Positions 46,985 to 58,640 of a stretch of DNA of 64,000 nucleotides are shown piece by piece. A program made the translations under genes and the position numbers. Source of the DNA: Sinonovacula constricta (Eukaryota > Mollusca > Bivalvia > Cardiida > Solecurtidae); assembly GCA_007844125.1 (NCBI GenBank), contig CM017556.1:78554544-78618543 (forward strand), read 5' to 3'. Numbering within the stretch: the stretch's first letter is position 1; each line of letters starts with the position of its first letter. The notes under the pieces are model-generated. The model saw only the letters and a list, made by a program, of their open reading frames with translations. It did not search any database and was not told where the DNA came from.

Positions 46985-49900
46985 ATAATTCAATTCAATT
47001 CAATACTAGTATTTTATTGGCACAAACTTATATGTTTAGGGCCATACATATATATGGCGAGAAAATACACATATAAAGTACAATTAGTTGCATACATGGT
47101 AAACATAGAGAAAAGTATGTAGCAAATGTACAGGGTATGTGTTTACTATTAAGTCAAGTACAATTATATTTCATGGTAACATGGAAGTTAAAAATAATTA
47201 GTACTTTACATTTTTTCTTTTACAATTTGTAAGGTATATAAATATAGCTAGTCGTTTAGTTAATCCTGTTTGGTTGCATTTCATTAGTTGTTTGAATTTA
47301 ACAATACTTGGCAAATAGCAAAAACAGTTTGGTAATATACTAATTCTTAATTCTCTGTTAAAAAGGACATACTAGAACAAAATGATATTCGTTTTCGATG
47401 ACATTCATTCGACAATATATACATTTCCTATCCTGTCTGTCAATGCTTTTAAATCTACCTTCTTCTATTGCGAGTTTATGGGAAGAACATCTCAATTTAG
47501 ATAAGGCTCCTGACGGGGGGTGAGTTAACAACCATAAGATATTCTTCAAATTCAAAATTATTTTTAAATATGCAGTATGTTTCTAGCTTACTAGAATCAT
47601 TAATCGAAAAATGCCAACATTGTACATATTGGTCAATAATGCCCTGTGTTATTTAGCTTATGTTATCACTGTTGTAAGACTCGTTAAAAAATAGGTAGCC
47701 TAACCCAAGGTTTTGCAAAATGTCTTTAACATTCAATGTCCATTTCAAAATATAATTACAGTCATTATTAGATAAATGAGCCAGTTTATGTTGCAAATAG
47801 TTAGGCTCTTTGTTTACTTTTATCCAATATTTAATAATACGAATTCTGCGAGTGAAAACTAAAGACAATCTACCCAGTTCTCCATAAACTAAAGCACTTG
47901 TTGTATGTAGCCTAACAGAGAATACATGTTCTAGAAGTTTTAGATGAAAACGGTCAATGTCAGGGGCTTTGTGAAAACCCCGTAGCACAATATTGGGAGA
48001 ATCAATGCATCAAACAATTTTAGTTTATCTTAAACATGTACAGATATTTCATCAAATACGGGATGTGGGGAAAACAAGGCTTTAAGAGTACTTACAGATA
48101 AACGCTTCTGTGACGTATAAAAAGAACAGTTAGCCTTTAATGTAATTCCTAAATATGTAAACTCATGCATACTTTTAATTTGCTTGCCAATATAAGTTAT
48201 ATTTATGTTTCTTCTAGTTATACCTGTGCCAAAAACTGCCATAGTTGATTTCAAAACATTTACTTCTATGCCCCAAGAATTACAATTATTCTCAAGTGCA
48301 TTAATATGATTTTGTAGACATATAGTTGTCCTCGGAAATAATATTAATTTCAGCAAGTGATATCGTGTCTAGAACATTGTTTTCATTGTAAGTAATAATA
48401 TAATCATACATGTTATTAATAAACATGAGAAAAAGTAACTGGGATAAAGTTTCACCCTGCTTAACGCCAGTAGAACTTTCAAAGAAATCAGAGGATTTAC
48501 TATTTAAACGTACACACATCTAACAGGAGCGTACATAGATTGCAAAAAAACTGTACAATTTTAGAAGAACATCCATTTCTTATTAATCTAATAAATATAC
48601 CGTTCCCATAGACTAGATCGAAGGCTTTTTTAATCAACAAAACAACAATATAAATTACCATTTTCATTATTAACTACTATATCAGTTATACAGTTTAAAA
48701 CAAAAATACAATCCATCGTATTTCAATTCTGACTAAAACCATACTGAAACAGATTTAAGATGTTGTAAGCTTCCACCTAATCAGACAAACGTTTATTGAC
48801 AATATTTGATAATATCCTAGAGAAAATACCTGAAAGCGCAATGCCTCTGTAATTATTTAAGTCTGAAAGCGAACCTTTCTTTGGAACAGGCACAATAACT
48901 TTTAGTCGAACTTGCAGGATACACACCAGCTGCGAAAATATAGGTAAACAGTTTACATATTAATGGCGAAATGAAATCTATGTAATCAAGAAAGAATTCT
49001 TTATTAGTTTATCATAGCCACCACTTTTTTCCCTTATTAATGAAGAAATTGCGTTTTTAACTTCGTGTATTTCGAAAACCTTATCTGGGGATTCAAATTT
49101 TTTGTGAAGTTCGAAGTATCTAATTCTTCTTCAATATTATTATTTTAAAACTTCTTTTCGGTCTAAATCAAATTCTTAAAATGTTTAAACATATCATTTA
49201 GATTAATCTGACTCTGATTACAGTCTGGCTTATTTTTATATTCTTTAATCACATTCCAGAATTGTCTAGGATTAGAAGAAGCTAAATCGTGTAAATTGCG
49301 CTTTTGTCTTATATTATATTATGTTTTAGCTTTATATATGACTTTACGGCAAAACTTACGCTTTGCCTTAACAATACACAAGTCAACATCTGTTTTATAC
49401 TTTCTATATTTACTACATGCGGCTCTATAATCTCTTTTCACTATAACGCATTCTTCATTAAACCATTTATTTTTACTTTTACGACTATTGTTTACTTTTG
49501 AAGCATTACTGTGAAATAAAACTTTAATATGCACGTAACATACAATAATGTATAGTTTTTTCAGAAATATAAACCACACCCTCGTCGATTGTCAAACTGT
49601 ATGCATACTCGATCAACAATATTATATAAATTATCTCTCTCCTGTCGCAAGATTTCATTAAAAAACATGTACCATAGAACTATCATATGATAGTTTACTA
49701 CTAGTTCCATGTGTGACATCATCTGTCTCATGAGTATTATATAAGCAAACATTTAATTGAATTGGAGCTTGAGTAGAGCATACTTGCATATCATGCACAA
49801 TAACATTATTTATAAAGGGAAATAACTCTTCAGAACAAATAACAGTCAATAAGGCTATTGCCTGTAGAGAACACGAAGGTATAGCTACCAACACCACTAT

Positions 49901-49985
49901 TCTCACCGCCACGTCCATTGACTATACGAGTCCTGCTAGAAACGCAAAGGTCAATCAACTTATTACCTGAAGAATTAACATTTTG
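46985..49985 (-). mobile_element. 5'-truncated LINE in intron 2
   Basis: On the - strand the order is endonuclease end, RT and C-terminal knuckle, finishing in a (TTGAA)n tail (46988-47010). That tail is the hallmark of a non-LTR insertion end. The left part of the endonuclease is missing: similarity begins near 49985, about 70 bp before exon 3. It lies antisense to the host gene. Confidence 0.82.
47358..49918 (-). pseudogene. LINE ORF2 remnant (endonuclease end, RT, CCHC)
   Basis: In broken frames: IVNGRGGENSGVGSYTF and NNVIVHDMQV..STQAPIQLNV (endonuclease end; STQAPI stands where SDHAPI is usual), KNKWFNEECVIVKRDYRAAC (49400-49470), RT motif B SSTGVKQGETLSQLLFLMFI (48420-48480), then a damaged motif C region (48300-48360) without a readable YADD, the thumb INALENNCNSWGIEVNVLKS, FTYLGITLKANCSFY, LGRLSLVFTRRIRIIKYWI, and the knuckle CIYCRMNVIENEYHFVLVC (47360-47420). 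At least four frame changes. The same family type as 25401-27750 but a different copy. Confidence 0.8.
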
Positions 49986-50054
49986 TCCATGCTATTTAGA
50001 GACTATTGTTGAACCTGAAACAAACATATTTTTTTTCCTATCGTTCTTTACCAG

Positions 50055-50168
50055 CGAGGATCGAGCAATGTACGGGTCAACACAGAACAGCAGCTACAGA
50101 GTCTTCGGCATAAGATGAGAGACGAGGATGTTGATGCCTACATTATCATCGACGGGGATTTCCATTTG
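50055..50168 (+). CDS. XPNPEP2: XPNPEP2-like exon 3: creatinase-N domain start
   Basis: Acceptor with a long pyrimidine tract (TTTTTTTTCCTATCG...CCAG), donor TTTG|GTGAGT at 50169. 38 codons, phase 0 to 0: RGSSNVRVNTEQQLQSLRHK then MRDEDVDAYIIIDGDFHL. This is the first helix and strand of the aminopeptidase P N-terminal domain (LRxxM...AYIIxxxDxHx). It connects without a gap to exon 4 (NEFMPDHY...). A LINE copy ends about 70 bp upstream, and a G-rich minisatellite starts within ~40-170 bp downstream. Confidence 0.9.
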
Positions 50169-50339
50169 GTGAGTAATGAATCAGGTTAGTGGCAGCGGGT
50201 GGTGCTGATTGGTGGATGTAAGATCTGGGGTTGTGAGTAGGAGTAGTGTGTGGTGGTTCTGGCTGGTGGTTGTGATGTGTGGTAGCAATGTGGGTAGTAG
50301 TGAGGGCTGGTAGTGGGTACTGGTAGTGGGTGCTGATTT
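50169..50339 (+). other. Intron 3 start, degenerate G-rich repeat
   Basis: Donor GTGAGT, then loosely repetitive GTGGTGCTGATTGGTGG-type sequence leading into the 54-bp array. Confidence 0.6.
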
Positions 50340-51515
50340 AGGTTGGTGGTAGTAGGTTGGAATGTGATGGGTGCAGGTAGTGGGTCCTGTTGAAGGTTGG
50401 TGGTAGTAAGGTGGGTTGTAGTGGGTGCAGGCAGTGGGTGCTGGTGTAGGTTGGTGGTAGTAAGGTGGGTTGTAGTGGGTGCAGGCAGTGGATGGTGGTG
50501 GAGGTTGGTGGTACTAAGGTGGGTTGTAGTGGGTGCAGGTAGTGGGTACTTGTGTAGGTTTGTGGTAGTAAGATGGGTTGTAGTGGGTGCAGGTAGTGGG
50601 TCCTGGTGTAGGTTGGTGGTAGTAAGGTGGGTTGTAGTGGGTGGAGGCAGTGGGTACTGGTGTAGGTTGGTGATACTAAGGTGGGTTGTAGTGGGTGCAT
50701 GCAGTAAGTGCTGGCGAAAGTTGGTGGTAGTAAGGGAGCTTTTAGTGGTGCAGGTAGTGGGTGCTGGCAGGTGTGCTGGTAAAGGTAGGTGGTAGTTACG
50801 TGGTTGGTGCTGGCGAAAGTTGGTGGTAGTACGGGTGCAGGCAGGGGGTGTGGTGGAGGTTGCTGGTAGTAAGGTGGGTTGTAGTGGGTGTAGATGGGGG
50901 GCTCTGATGAATGTTGGTGGTAGCAAGGTGGGATGGGTTGTAGTGGGTGCAGGCAGTGGGTGCTGGTGTAGGTTGGTAATAGTAAGGTGGGTTGTAGTGG
51001 GTGCATGCAGGGGTCCTGGTGAAGGTTGGTGGTAGTAATGTGGGTTTTAGGGAGTGCATGTAGTGAGTGCCGGTGAAGGTTCGTGGAAGTAAGGTAGGTT
51101 GTAGTGGGTGCAGGTAGTGGGTGCTGGTGAATGTTGGTGGTAACAAGGTGAGGTGGGTTGTAGTGGGTGCAGGCAGGGGTGCTGGGGGAGGTTGGTGGTA
51201 TTAAAGTGGGTTGTAGTGGGTGTAGGCAGTGGGTGCTGGTGGAGGTGGATGGTGGTAAAGTGAGTTGTAGTGGGTGCAGGCAGGGAGGTGGTGGTAAAGG
51301 TTGGTGGTAGTAAGGTGAGTTGAAGTGGGTGCATGTAATGGGTGCTGGTGAAGGTTGGTGGTAGTAAGGTGGGTTGCAGTGAGTGCAGTTAGTGGGTTCT
51401 GGTGGAAGCTGGTAGTAGTAATATGCGTTGTACTTAGTGGGTGCGCTAAGTGGGTGCTGGTCTAGGTTGATGGTTGTAAGGTGGGATGATGTGGGTGCAG
51501 GTACTGGGTGTTGGT
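50340..51515 (+). repeat. G/T-rich minisatellite, 54-bp unit, ~22 copies (intron 3)
   Basis: The unit contains GTTGGTGGTAGTAAGGTGGG, TTGTAGTGGGTGCAGGCAGT, GGGTGCTGGTGTAG. The + strand is almost free of C, so the transcript would be very G-rich. 54 is divisible by 3, so open frames rich in His/Pro/Thr (- strand) or Val/Gly (+ strand) run through it. They are artefacts. Confidence 0.93.
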
Positions 51516-52251
51516 AGTAGTCTTCTACATTGTAATAACTTTTGTTTTGAATTTTTCCAGAGGGGTGAGTCCTAATTTAAGAAGCTTCAAAGTTGCTTAC
51601 CTTGCCGTTAAGGGGTGGGGGTTGCTCTGGGGGCATGCTCCTCTCCCCACGATCTGTTTGAAATGCAGCAGCTAAACAGAGCCATTTCCTGCATTGTAGG
51701 TACATCGGTATATAATACAAAAGTCATGCTGTACATACAGTTTACAGCAGGCTGGTTACGTCTTAACGTAGGTACGGTGTATTATGATCATAAACAAATG
51801 AACGTCATCGACGTAACCTTGTATAGCAACACTGAAAACTGCATGGCGCCAAAACCACAGGATCAAAACACTTTTCCAACTGTTTTACTTGCTGTTGTGC
51901 CCCGTTGTTTTTATTATTGCTAGCAATTGTATTGGGAAAGAGAAGTATAAGCATATTTCTGATGTGACCTAGATACTTGTCCTGTTTGATTAATCTCTTG
52001 TTAGATATAACTTGATGTTCAAAAGGACTTTGTTATACTCGTTATATTTTAACTACCTCTCAGAACACCTATCGGGAGACTTCTCCGACAAAACCATTTT
52101 AGGAATGTTATTTCTACATATGAACTCAGTCACAATTTGTGCCATATGTACAGCCATCTTCAAACATAAACGGAGTTCTTGAAAAATACCTTTTAACAAT
52201 TGTCCATAGATGTGTGTCTACAATATAAATGTAGGTTTGCGCATCTTTAAT
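51516..52251 (+). other. Intron 3 spacer, no gene seen
   Basis: The frame at 51615-51923 has no family. Polypyrimidine plus AG at 51543-51561 (TTTGAATTTTTCCAG) looks like an acceptor, but no coding exon follows. Confidence 0.5.
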
Positions 52252-55200
52252 GACGTATAGTCCTTATATCCTCAGCTCAGATTGACATGACGTATAGTCC
52301 CTACATCCACAGCTCAGATTGACATGACGTATAGTCCCTACATCCACAGCTCAGATTGACATGACGTATAGTCCCTACATCCTCAGCTCAGATTGACATG
52401 ACGTATAGTCCCTACATCCACAGCTCAGATTGACATGACGTATAGTCCCTACATCCTCAGCTCAGATTGACATGACGTATAGTCCCTACATCCACAGCTC
52501 AGATTGACGTGACGTATAGTCCCTACATCCTCAGTTCAGATTGACATGACGTATAGACCCTACATCCTCGGCTCAGATTGACATGGCGTATAGTCCCTAC
52601 ATCCACAGCTCAGATTGGCATGACGTATAGTCCCTACATCCTCAGCTCAGATTGACATGACCTATAGTCCCCACATCCACAGCTCAGATTGACATGACGT
52701 ATAGTCCTTACATCCTCAGCTCAGATTGACATGACGTATAGTCCCTACATCCTCAGCTCAGATTGACATGACGTATAGTCCCTACATCCTCAGCTCATAT
52801 TGACATGACGTATAGTCCCTACATCCTCAGCTCATATTGACATGACGTATAGTCCTTACATCCTCAGCTCAGATTGACATGACGTATAGTCCTTACATCC
52901 ACAGCTCAGATTGACATGACGTATAGTCCCTGCATCCTCAGCTTAGATTGACATGACGTATAGTCCTTACATCCACAGCTCATATTGACATGACGTTTAG
53001 TCCTTACATCCTCAGATCAGATTGACATGCAGTATACTCCCTACATCCTCAACTCAGATTGATGTAACGTATAGTCCCTACATCCTCAGCTCTTGTTGAC
53101 ATGCCGTATAGTCCCTACATCTACAGCTCATATTGACATGACGTAAAGTCCGTACATCCTCAGCTCAGATTGATATGCCGTATAGTCCCTACATCCTCAG
53201 CTCAGATTGACATGAAGTATAGTCCTTACATCCTCAGCTCAGATTGACATGACGTAAAGTCCCTACATCCTCAGCTCAGATTGACATGACGTATAGTCCC
53301 TACATCCTTAGCTCAGATTGACATGCCGTATAGTCCCTACATCCTCAGCTCAGATTGACATGCAGTATACTCCCTACATCCTCAACTCAGATTGACGTAA
53401 CGTATAGTCCCTACATCCTCAGCTCAGATTGACATGACGTAAAGTCCCTACATCCTTAGCTCAGATTGACATGCCGTATAGTCCCTACATCCTTAGCTCA
53501 GATTTACATGACGTATAGTCCCTACATCCTTAGCTCAGATTGACATGCCGTATAGTCCTTACATCCTCAGATCAGATTGACATGACGTATAGTCCCTACA
53601 TCCTCAGCTCAGATTGACATGCCGTAGAGTCCCTACATCCTTAGCTCAGATTGACATGCCGTATAGTCCCTACATCCTCAGCTCAAATTGATATGCAGTA
53701 TACTCCCTACATCCTCAACTCAGATTGACGTAACGTAGAGTCCCTACATCCTCAGCTCATGTTGACATGCCGTATAGTCCCTACATCCTCAGATCAGATT
53801 GACATGACGTATAGTCCCTACATCCTCAGCTCAGATTGACATGACGTTTAGTCCTTACATCCTCAGATCAGATTGACATGACGTATAGTCCCTACATCCT
53901 CACCTCAGATTGACATGCCGTATAGTCCCTACATCCACAGCTCAGATTGACATGCAGTATACTCCCTACATCCTCAGCTCATATTGACATGACGTATAGT
54001 CCTTACATCCTCAGCTCAGGTTGACATGACGTATAGTCCCTACATCCTTAGCTCAGATTGACATGACGTATAGTCCTTATATCCTCAGCTCAGATTGACA
54101 TGACGTATAGTCCCTACATCCTCAGCTCAGGTTGACATGACGTATAGTCCGTACATCCACAGCTCATATTGACATGACGTTTAGTCCTTACATCCTCAGA
54201 TCAGATTGACATGACGTATAGTCCCTACATCCTCAGCTCAGATTGACATGCCGTATAGTCCCTATATCCTTAGCTCAGATTGACATGCCGTATAGACCCT
54301 ACATCCTCAGCTCAGATTGACATGCAGTATACTCCCTACATTCTCAACTCAGATTGACGTAACGTATAGTCCCTACATCCTCAGCTCATGTTGACATGCC
54401 GTATAGTCCCTACATCCTCAGCTCAGGTTGACATGACGTATAGTCCGTACATCCACAGCTCATATTGACATGACGTTTAGTCCTTACATCCTCACCTCAG
54501 ATTGACATGCCGTATAGTCCCTACATCCACAGTTCAGATTGACATGACGTTTAGTCCTTACATCCTCAGATCAGGTTGACATGACGTATAGTCCTTACAC
54601 CCACAGCTCATATTGACATGACGAATAGTCCCTACATCCTCAGCTCAGATTGACATGACGTATAGTCCCTACATCTTCAGCTCAGATTGACATGACGTAT
54701 AGTCCCTACATCCACAGCTCAGATTGACATGACGTATAGTCCCTACATCCACAGCTCAGACTGACATGACGTATAGTCCCTACATCCACAGCTCAGATTG
54801 GCATGACGTATAGTCCCTACATCCTCAGCTCAGATTGACGTGACGTATAGTCCCTACATCTACAGCTCAGATTGACATGACGTATAGTCCCTACATCCAC
54901 AGCTCAGATTGACAGGCCGTATAGTCCCTACATCCTCACCTCAGATTGACATGCCGTATAGTCCCTACATCCACAGCTCAAATTGACATGACGTTTAGTC
55001 CTTACATCCTCAGATCAGATTGACATGACGTATAGTCCCTACATCCTCACCTCAGATTGACATGACGTTTAGTCCTTACATCCTCAGATCAGATTGACAT
55101 GACGTATAGTCCCTACATCCTCGCCTCAGATTGACATGCCGTATAGTCCCTACATCCACAGCTCAGATTGACATGCAGTATACTCCCTACATCCTCAACT

Positions 55201-56985
55201 CAGATTGACGTAACGTATAGTCCCTACATCCTCAGCTCATGTTGACATGCCGTATAGTCCCTACATCCTCAGCTAAGGTTGACATGACGTATAGTCCGTA
55301 CATCCACAGCTCATATTGACATGACGTTTAGTCCTTACATTCTCAGATCAGATTGACATGACGTATAGTCCCTACATCCTCAGCTCAGATTGACATGCCG
55401 TATAGTCCCTACATCTTTAGCTCAGATTGACATGCCGTATAGTCCCTACATCCTCAGCTCAGATTGACATGCAGTATACTCCCTACATTCTCAACTCTGA
55501 TTGACGTAACGTATAGTTCCTACATCCTCACCTCATGTTGACATGAAGTATAGTCCCTACATCCTCAGTTCAGATTGACATGACGTATAGTCCGTACATC
55601 CACAGCTCATATTGACATGACGTTTAGTCCTTACATCCTCCGATCAGATTGACATGACGTATAGTCCCTACATCCTCACCTCAGACTGACATGACGTATA
55701 GTCCCTACATCCACAGCTCAGAATGACAGGACGTATAGTCCCTACATTCTCAGCTCAGATTGACGTGACGTATAGTCCCTACATCTACAGCTCAGATTGA
55801 CATGACGTATAGTCCTTACATCCTCACCTCAGATTGACATGCCGTATAGTCCCTACATCCACAGCTCAGATTGACATGACGTATAGTCCCTACACCCTCA
55901 GCTCAGATTGACATGACGTATAGTCCCAACATCCTCAGCTCAGATTGACATGACGTATAGTCCCTACATCCACAGCTCAGATTGACGTGACGTATAGTCC
56001 CTACATCTACAGCTCAGATTGACATGACGTATAGTCCCTACATCCACAGCTCAGATTGACAGGACGTATAGTCCCTACATCCTCACCTCAGATTGACATG
56101 CCGTATAGTCCCTACATCCACAACTCAGATTTACATGACGTATAGTTCTACATCCACAGCTCAGATTGACATGACGTATAGTCCCTACATCCTCAGCTCA
56201 GATTGACATGACGAATAGTCCCTACATCCTCAGCTCAGATTGACATGACGTATAGTCCCTACATCGTCAGCTTAGATTGACATGACGTATAGTCCCTACA
56301 TCCACAGCTCAGACTGACATGACGTATAGTCCCTACATCCACAGCTCAGATTGACAGGACGTATTGTCCCTACATCCTCAGCTCAGATTGACGTGACGTA
56401 TAGTCCCTACATCTACAGCTCAGATTGACATGACGTATAGTCCCTACATTCACAGCTCAGATTGACGTGACGTATAGTCCCTACATCCTCAGCTCAGATT
56501 GACGTGACGTATAGTCCCTACATCCACAGCTCAGATTGACATGACGTATAGTCCCTACATCCACAGCTCAGATTGACATGACGTATAGTCCCTACATCCA
56601 CAGCTCAGACTGACATGACGTATAGTCCCTACATTCACAGCTCAGACTGACATGACGTATAGTCCCTACATCCTCAGCTCATATTGGCATGACGTATAGT
56701 CCCTACATCTACAACAAAGATCGACATGACGTTTAGTCCCTACATCCACAGCTCAGACTGACATGACGTATAGTCCCTACATCCTCAGCTCATATTGGCA
56801 TGACGTATAGTCCCTGCATCTACAACAAAGATCGACATGACGTTTAGTCCCTACATCCACAGCTCAGACTGACATTACGTATAGTCCCTACATCCTCAGC
56901 TCAGATTGACATGACGTATAGTCGCTACATCCTCAGCTCAGATTGACATGACGTATAGTCACTACATCCTCAGCTCAGATTTCAT
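52252..56985 (+). repeat. Minisatellite, 37-bp unit, ~128 copies (intron 3)
   Basis: The unit reads ACATCCTCAGCTCAGATTGA then CATGACGTATAGTCCCT. Variants include CCACAGCTC, CATGCCGTATAG, GACGTTTAGTCCTT and CATGCAGTATACTCC. Runs of variants recur as higher-order blocks; CATGCAGTATACTCC is found near 53027, 53362, 53951, 54317, 55171 and 55466. Each standard unit has the CRE half site TGACG. Confidence 0.96.
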
Positions 56986-57381
56986 GTTGTTGAGTTGAAT
57001 TATGTTGAAAACCATAGCCACGATCATGATCTTTCCTTAAACGTATACATACTTTTAGACTTAACGACCATATGTATACATGCTTGTATAATCCTAACAA
57101 TCAGTGGTATAAGTATCTTTTTAGTATGGATCATCTGCGTTTTGTACGTTTGCCATCTGTGAATAAGTCACTTAATTTTAAACTGCCGTACCAGTGAACT
57201 TTATTTAAGACGCTATAAGTAAAGAAAAATATGCCTTAGGCCAGAAATCATCTTTAACAACCACAGACAGTTAACTTTAATGTAATGTTTGCTTTTCAGC
57301 CCAAAATATGCATTTGTTGCTTAGTATGTATTTAAGTGTACAACTATAATAATTTACAGAGAACTGTGTTTCTTTTTTCAG
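56986..57381 (+). other. Intron 3 end
   Basis: Unique AT-rich sequence ending in the exon 4 acceptor. Confidence 0.6.
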
Positions 57382-57445
57382 AATGAATTTATGCCAGACC
57401 ACTATAAGAGGGTACAGTTTATTTCTGGGTTCACTGGGACCGCAG
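57382..57445 (+). CDS. XPNPEP2: XPNPEP2-like exon 4: creatinase-N domain
   Basis: Acceptor TTTCTTTTTTCAG (57369-57381), donor CGCAG|GTAAGG. 21 codons plus one base: NEFMPDHYKRVQFISGFTGT-A. It matches the conserved NEY...R..(Y/F)ISGFTGSAG stretch of Xaa-Pro aminopeptidases. It ends in phase 1. Confidence 0.92.
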
Positions 57446-58198
57446 GTAAGGAGCTTTATAACCATTCACACCTTCTGGTATTGAATGAAGCATAGGTAGC
57501 TTCTAACCCCAAGGTCAACATCACGAAAAGAATTTTTGCATACACGCTATTATTGTATGGTTCATAATTGACCCAGATGTATTGGCCGTTTAGAGTTGTA
57601 ATGGCCGGAAATGGTCAATATGCCATTTCAAAACCAAATAACAGTCATTATCAATTCACCTATAAATATAAGTTTAATTAGTTTTAGTTACTAAAACATT
57701 GTTACAACTTTTTAACGTCCAAAATCACTATTAAACATCTTAGTCTAATTGTACGATGCCAGAATGAGCAAAATTGGAGTGCAGGCCTGTAACCAGAGTT
57801 GTCATGAGGCAATTTTAACTTTTTATTTCCGTTTGGCCTTGCTAGTCTCTAACCGGATCGCTTTTCGTGAAATATCATCTCTGTGAAAGCTTGATAGCTG
57901 GCCATAATGTGTAATTGTGACAAAATGGCCAAGAGGTGACTCACTAAGGCAGAATATAAAACCCAAAAGACAATTTAAAATTATATTATACTTTATATAC
58001 AAAATAAATATATACAAAATAAATATACATACAAGATAAATGAAAAAGCTTTTTAAAACAAAAGAAAGAAAAACAAAACCCCGCCGGCTTATATTAAGTC
58101 TGGTAACTGTCCGCTGGTCTTAACAGTGCACTGTATTTATACGTCCTACAAAACAAACAACACTTCTCTGATACACAATCCTTAGTATATGTGCTACG
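57446..58198 (+). other. Intron 4 start, no gene seen
   Basis: AT-rich. The frame 57823-58017 has no family. Confidence 0.55.
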
Positions 58199-58640
58199 AC
58201 ATAGCTGTCCGATATGGTATCTGCTCGTGCAGCTCACTCCTGCGACGAAACTGTCCAATAATGTATCTGCTCGTGCAGCTCACTCCTGCAACGAAACTGT
58301 CCAATATGGTATCTGCTCGTGCAGCTCACTCCTGCGACGAAACTGTCCAATAATGTATCTGCTCGTGCAGCTCACTCCTGCGACGAAACTGTCCAATATG
58401 GTATCTGCTCGTGCAGCTCACTCCTGCGACGAAACTGTCCAATATGGTATCTGCTCGTGCAGCTCACTCCTGCGACGAAACTGTCCAATAATGTATCTGC
58501 TCGTGCAGCTCACTCTTGCGACATAGCTGTCCAATATGGTATCTGCTCGTGCAGCTCACTCCTGCGACGAAGCTGTCCAATATGGTATCTGCTCGTGCAG
58601 CTCACTCCTGCGACGAAGCTGTCCAATATGGTATCTCCCT
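58199..58640 (+). repeat. Minisatellite, 46-bp unit, ~9.5 copies (intron 4)
   Basis: The unit reads TGTCCAATATGGTATCTGCT, CGTGCAGCTCACTCCTGCGA, CGAAAC; alternate units have AATAATG for AATATGG. TGTCC recurs at 58206 and 58252, which fixes the 46-bp period. Overlapping frames (CSCSSLLRRNCPIWYLL) are repeat artefacts. Confidence 0.93.

Noticed and set aside
50186..51334. Long His/Pro/Thr-rich frames on the - strand
   Set aside because: Artefact of the 54-bp array, with the frame open because the period is a multiple of three.
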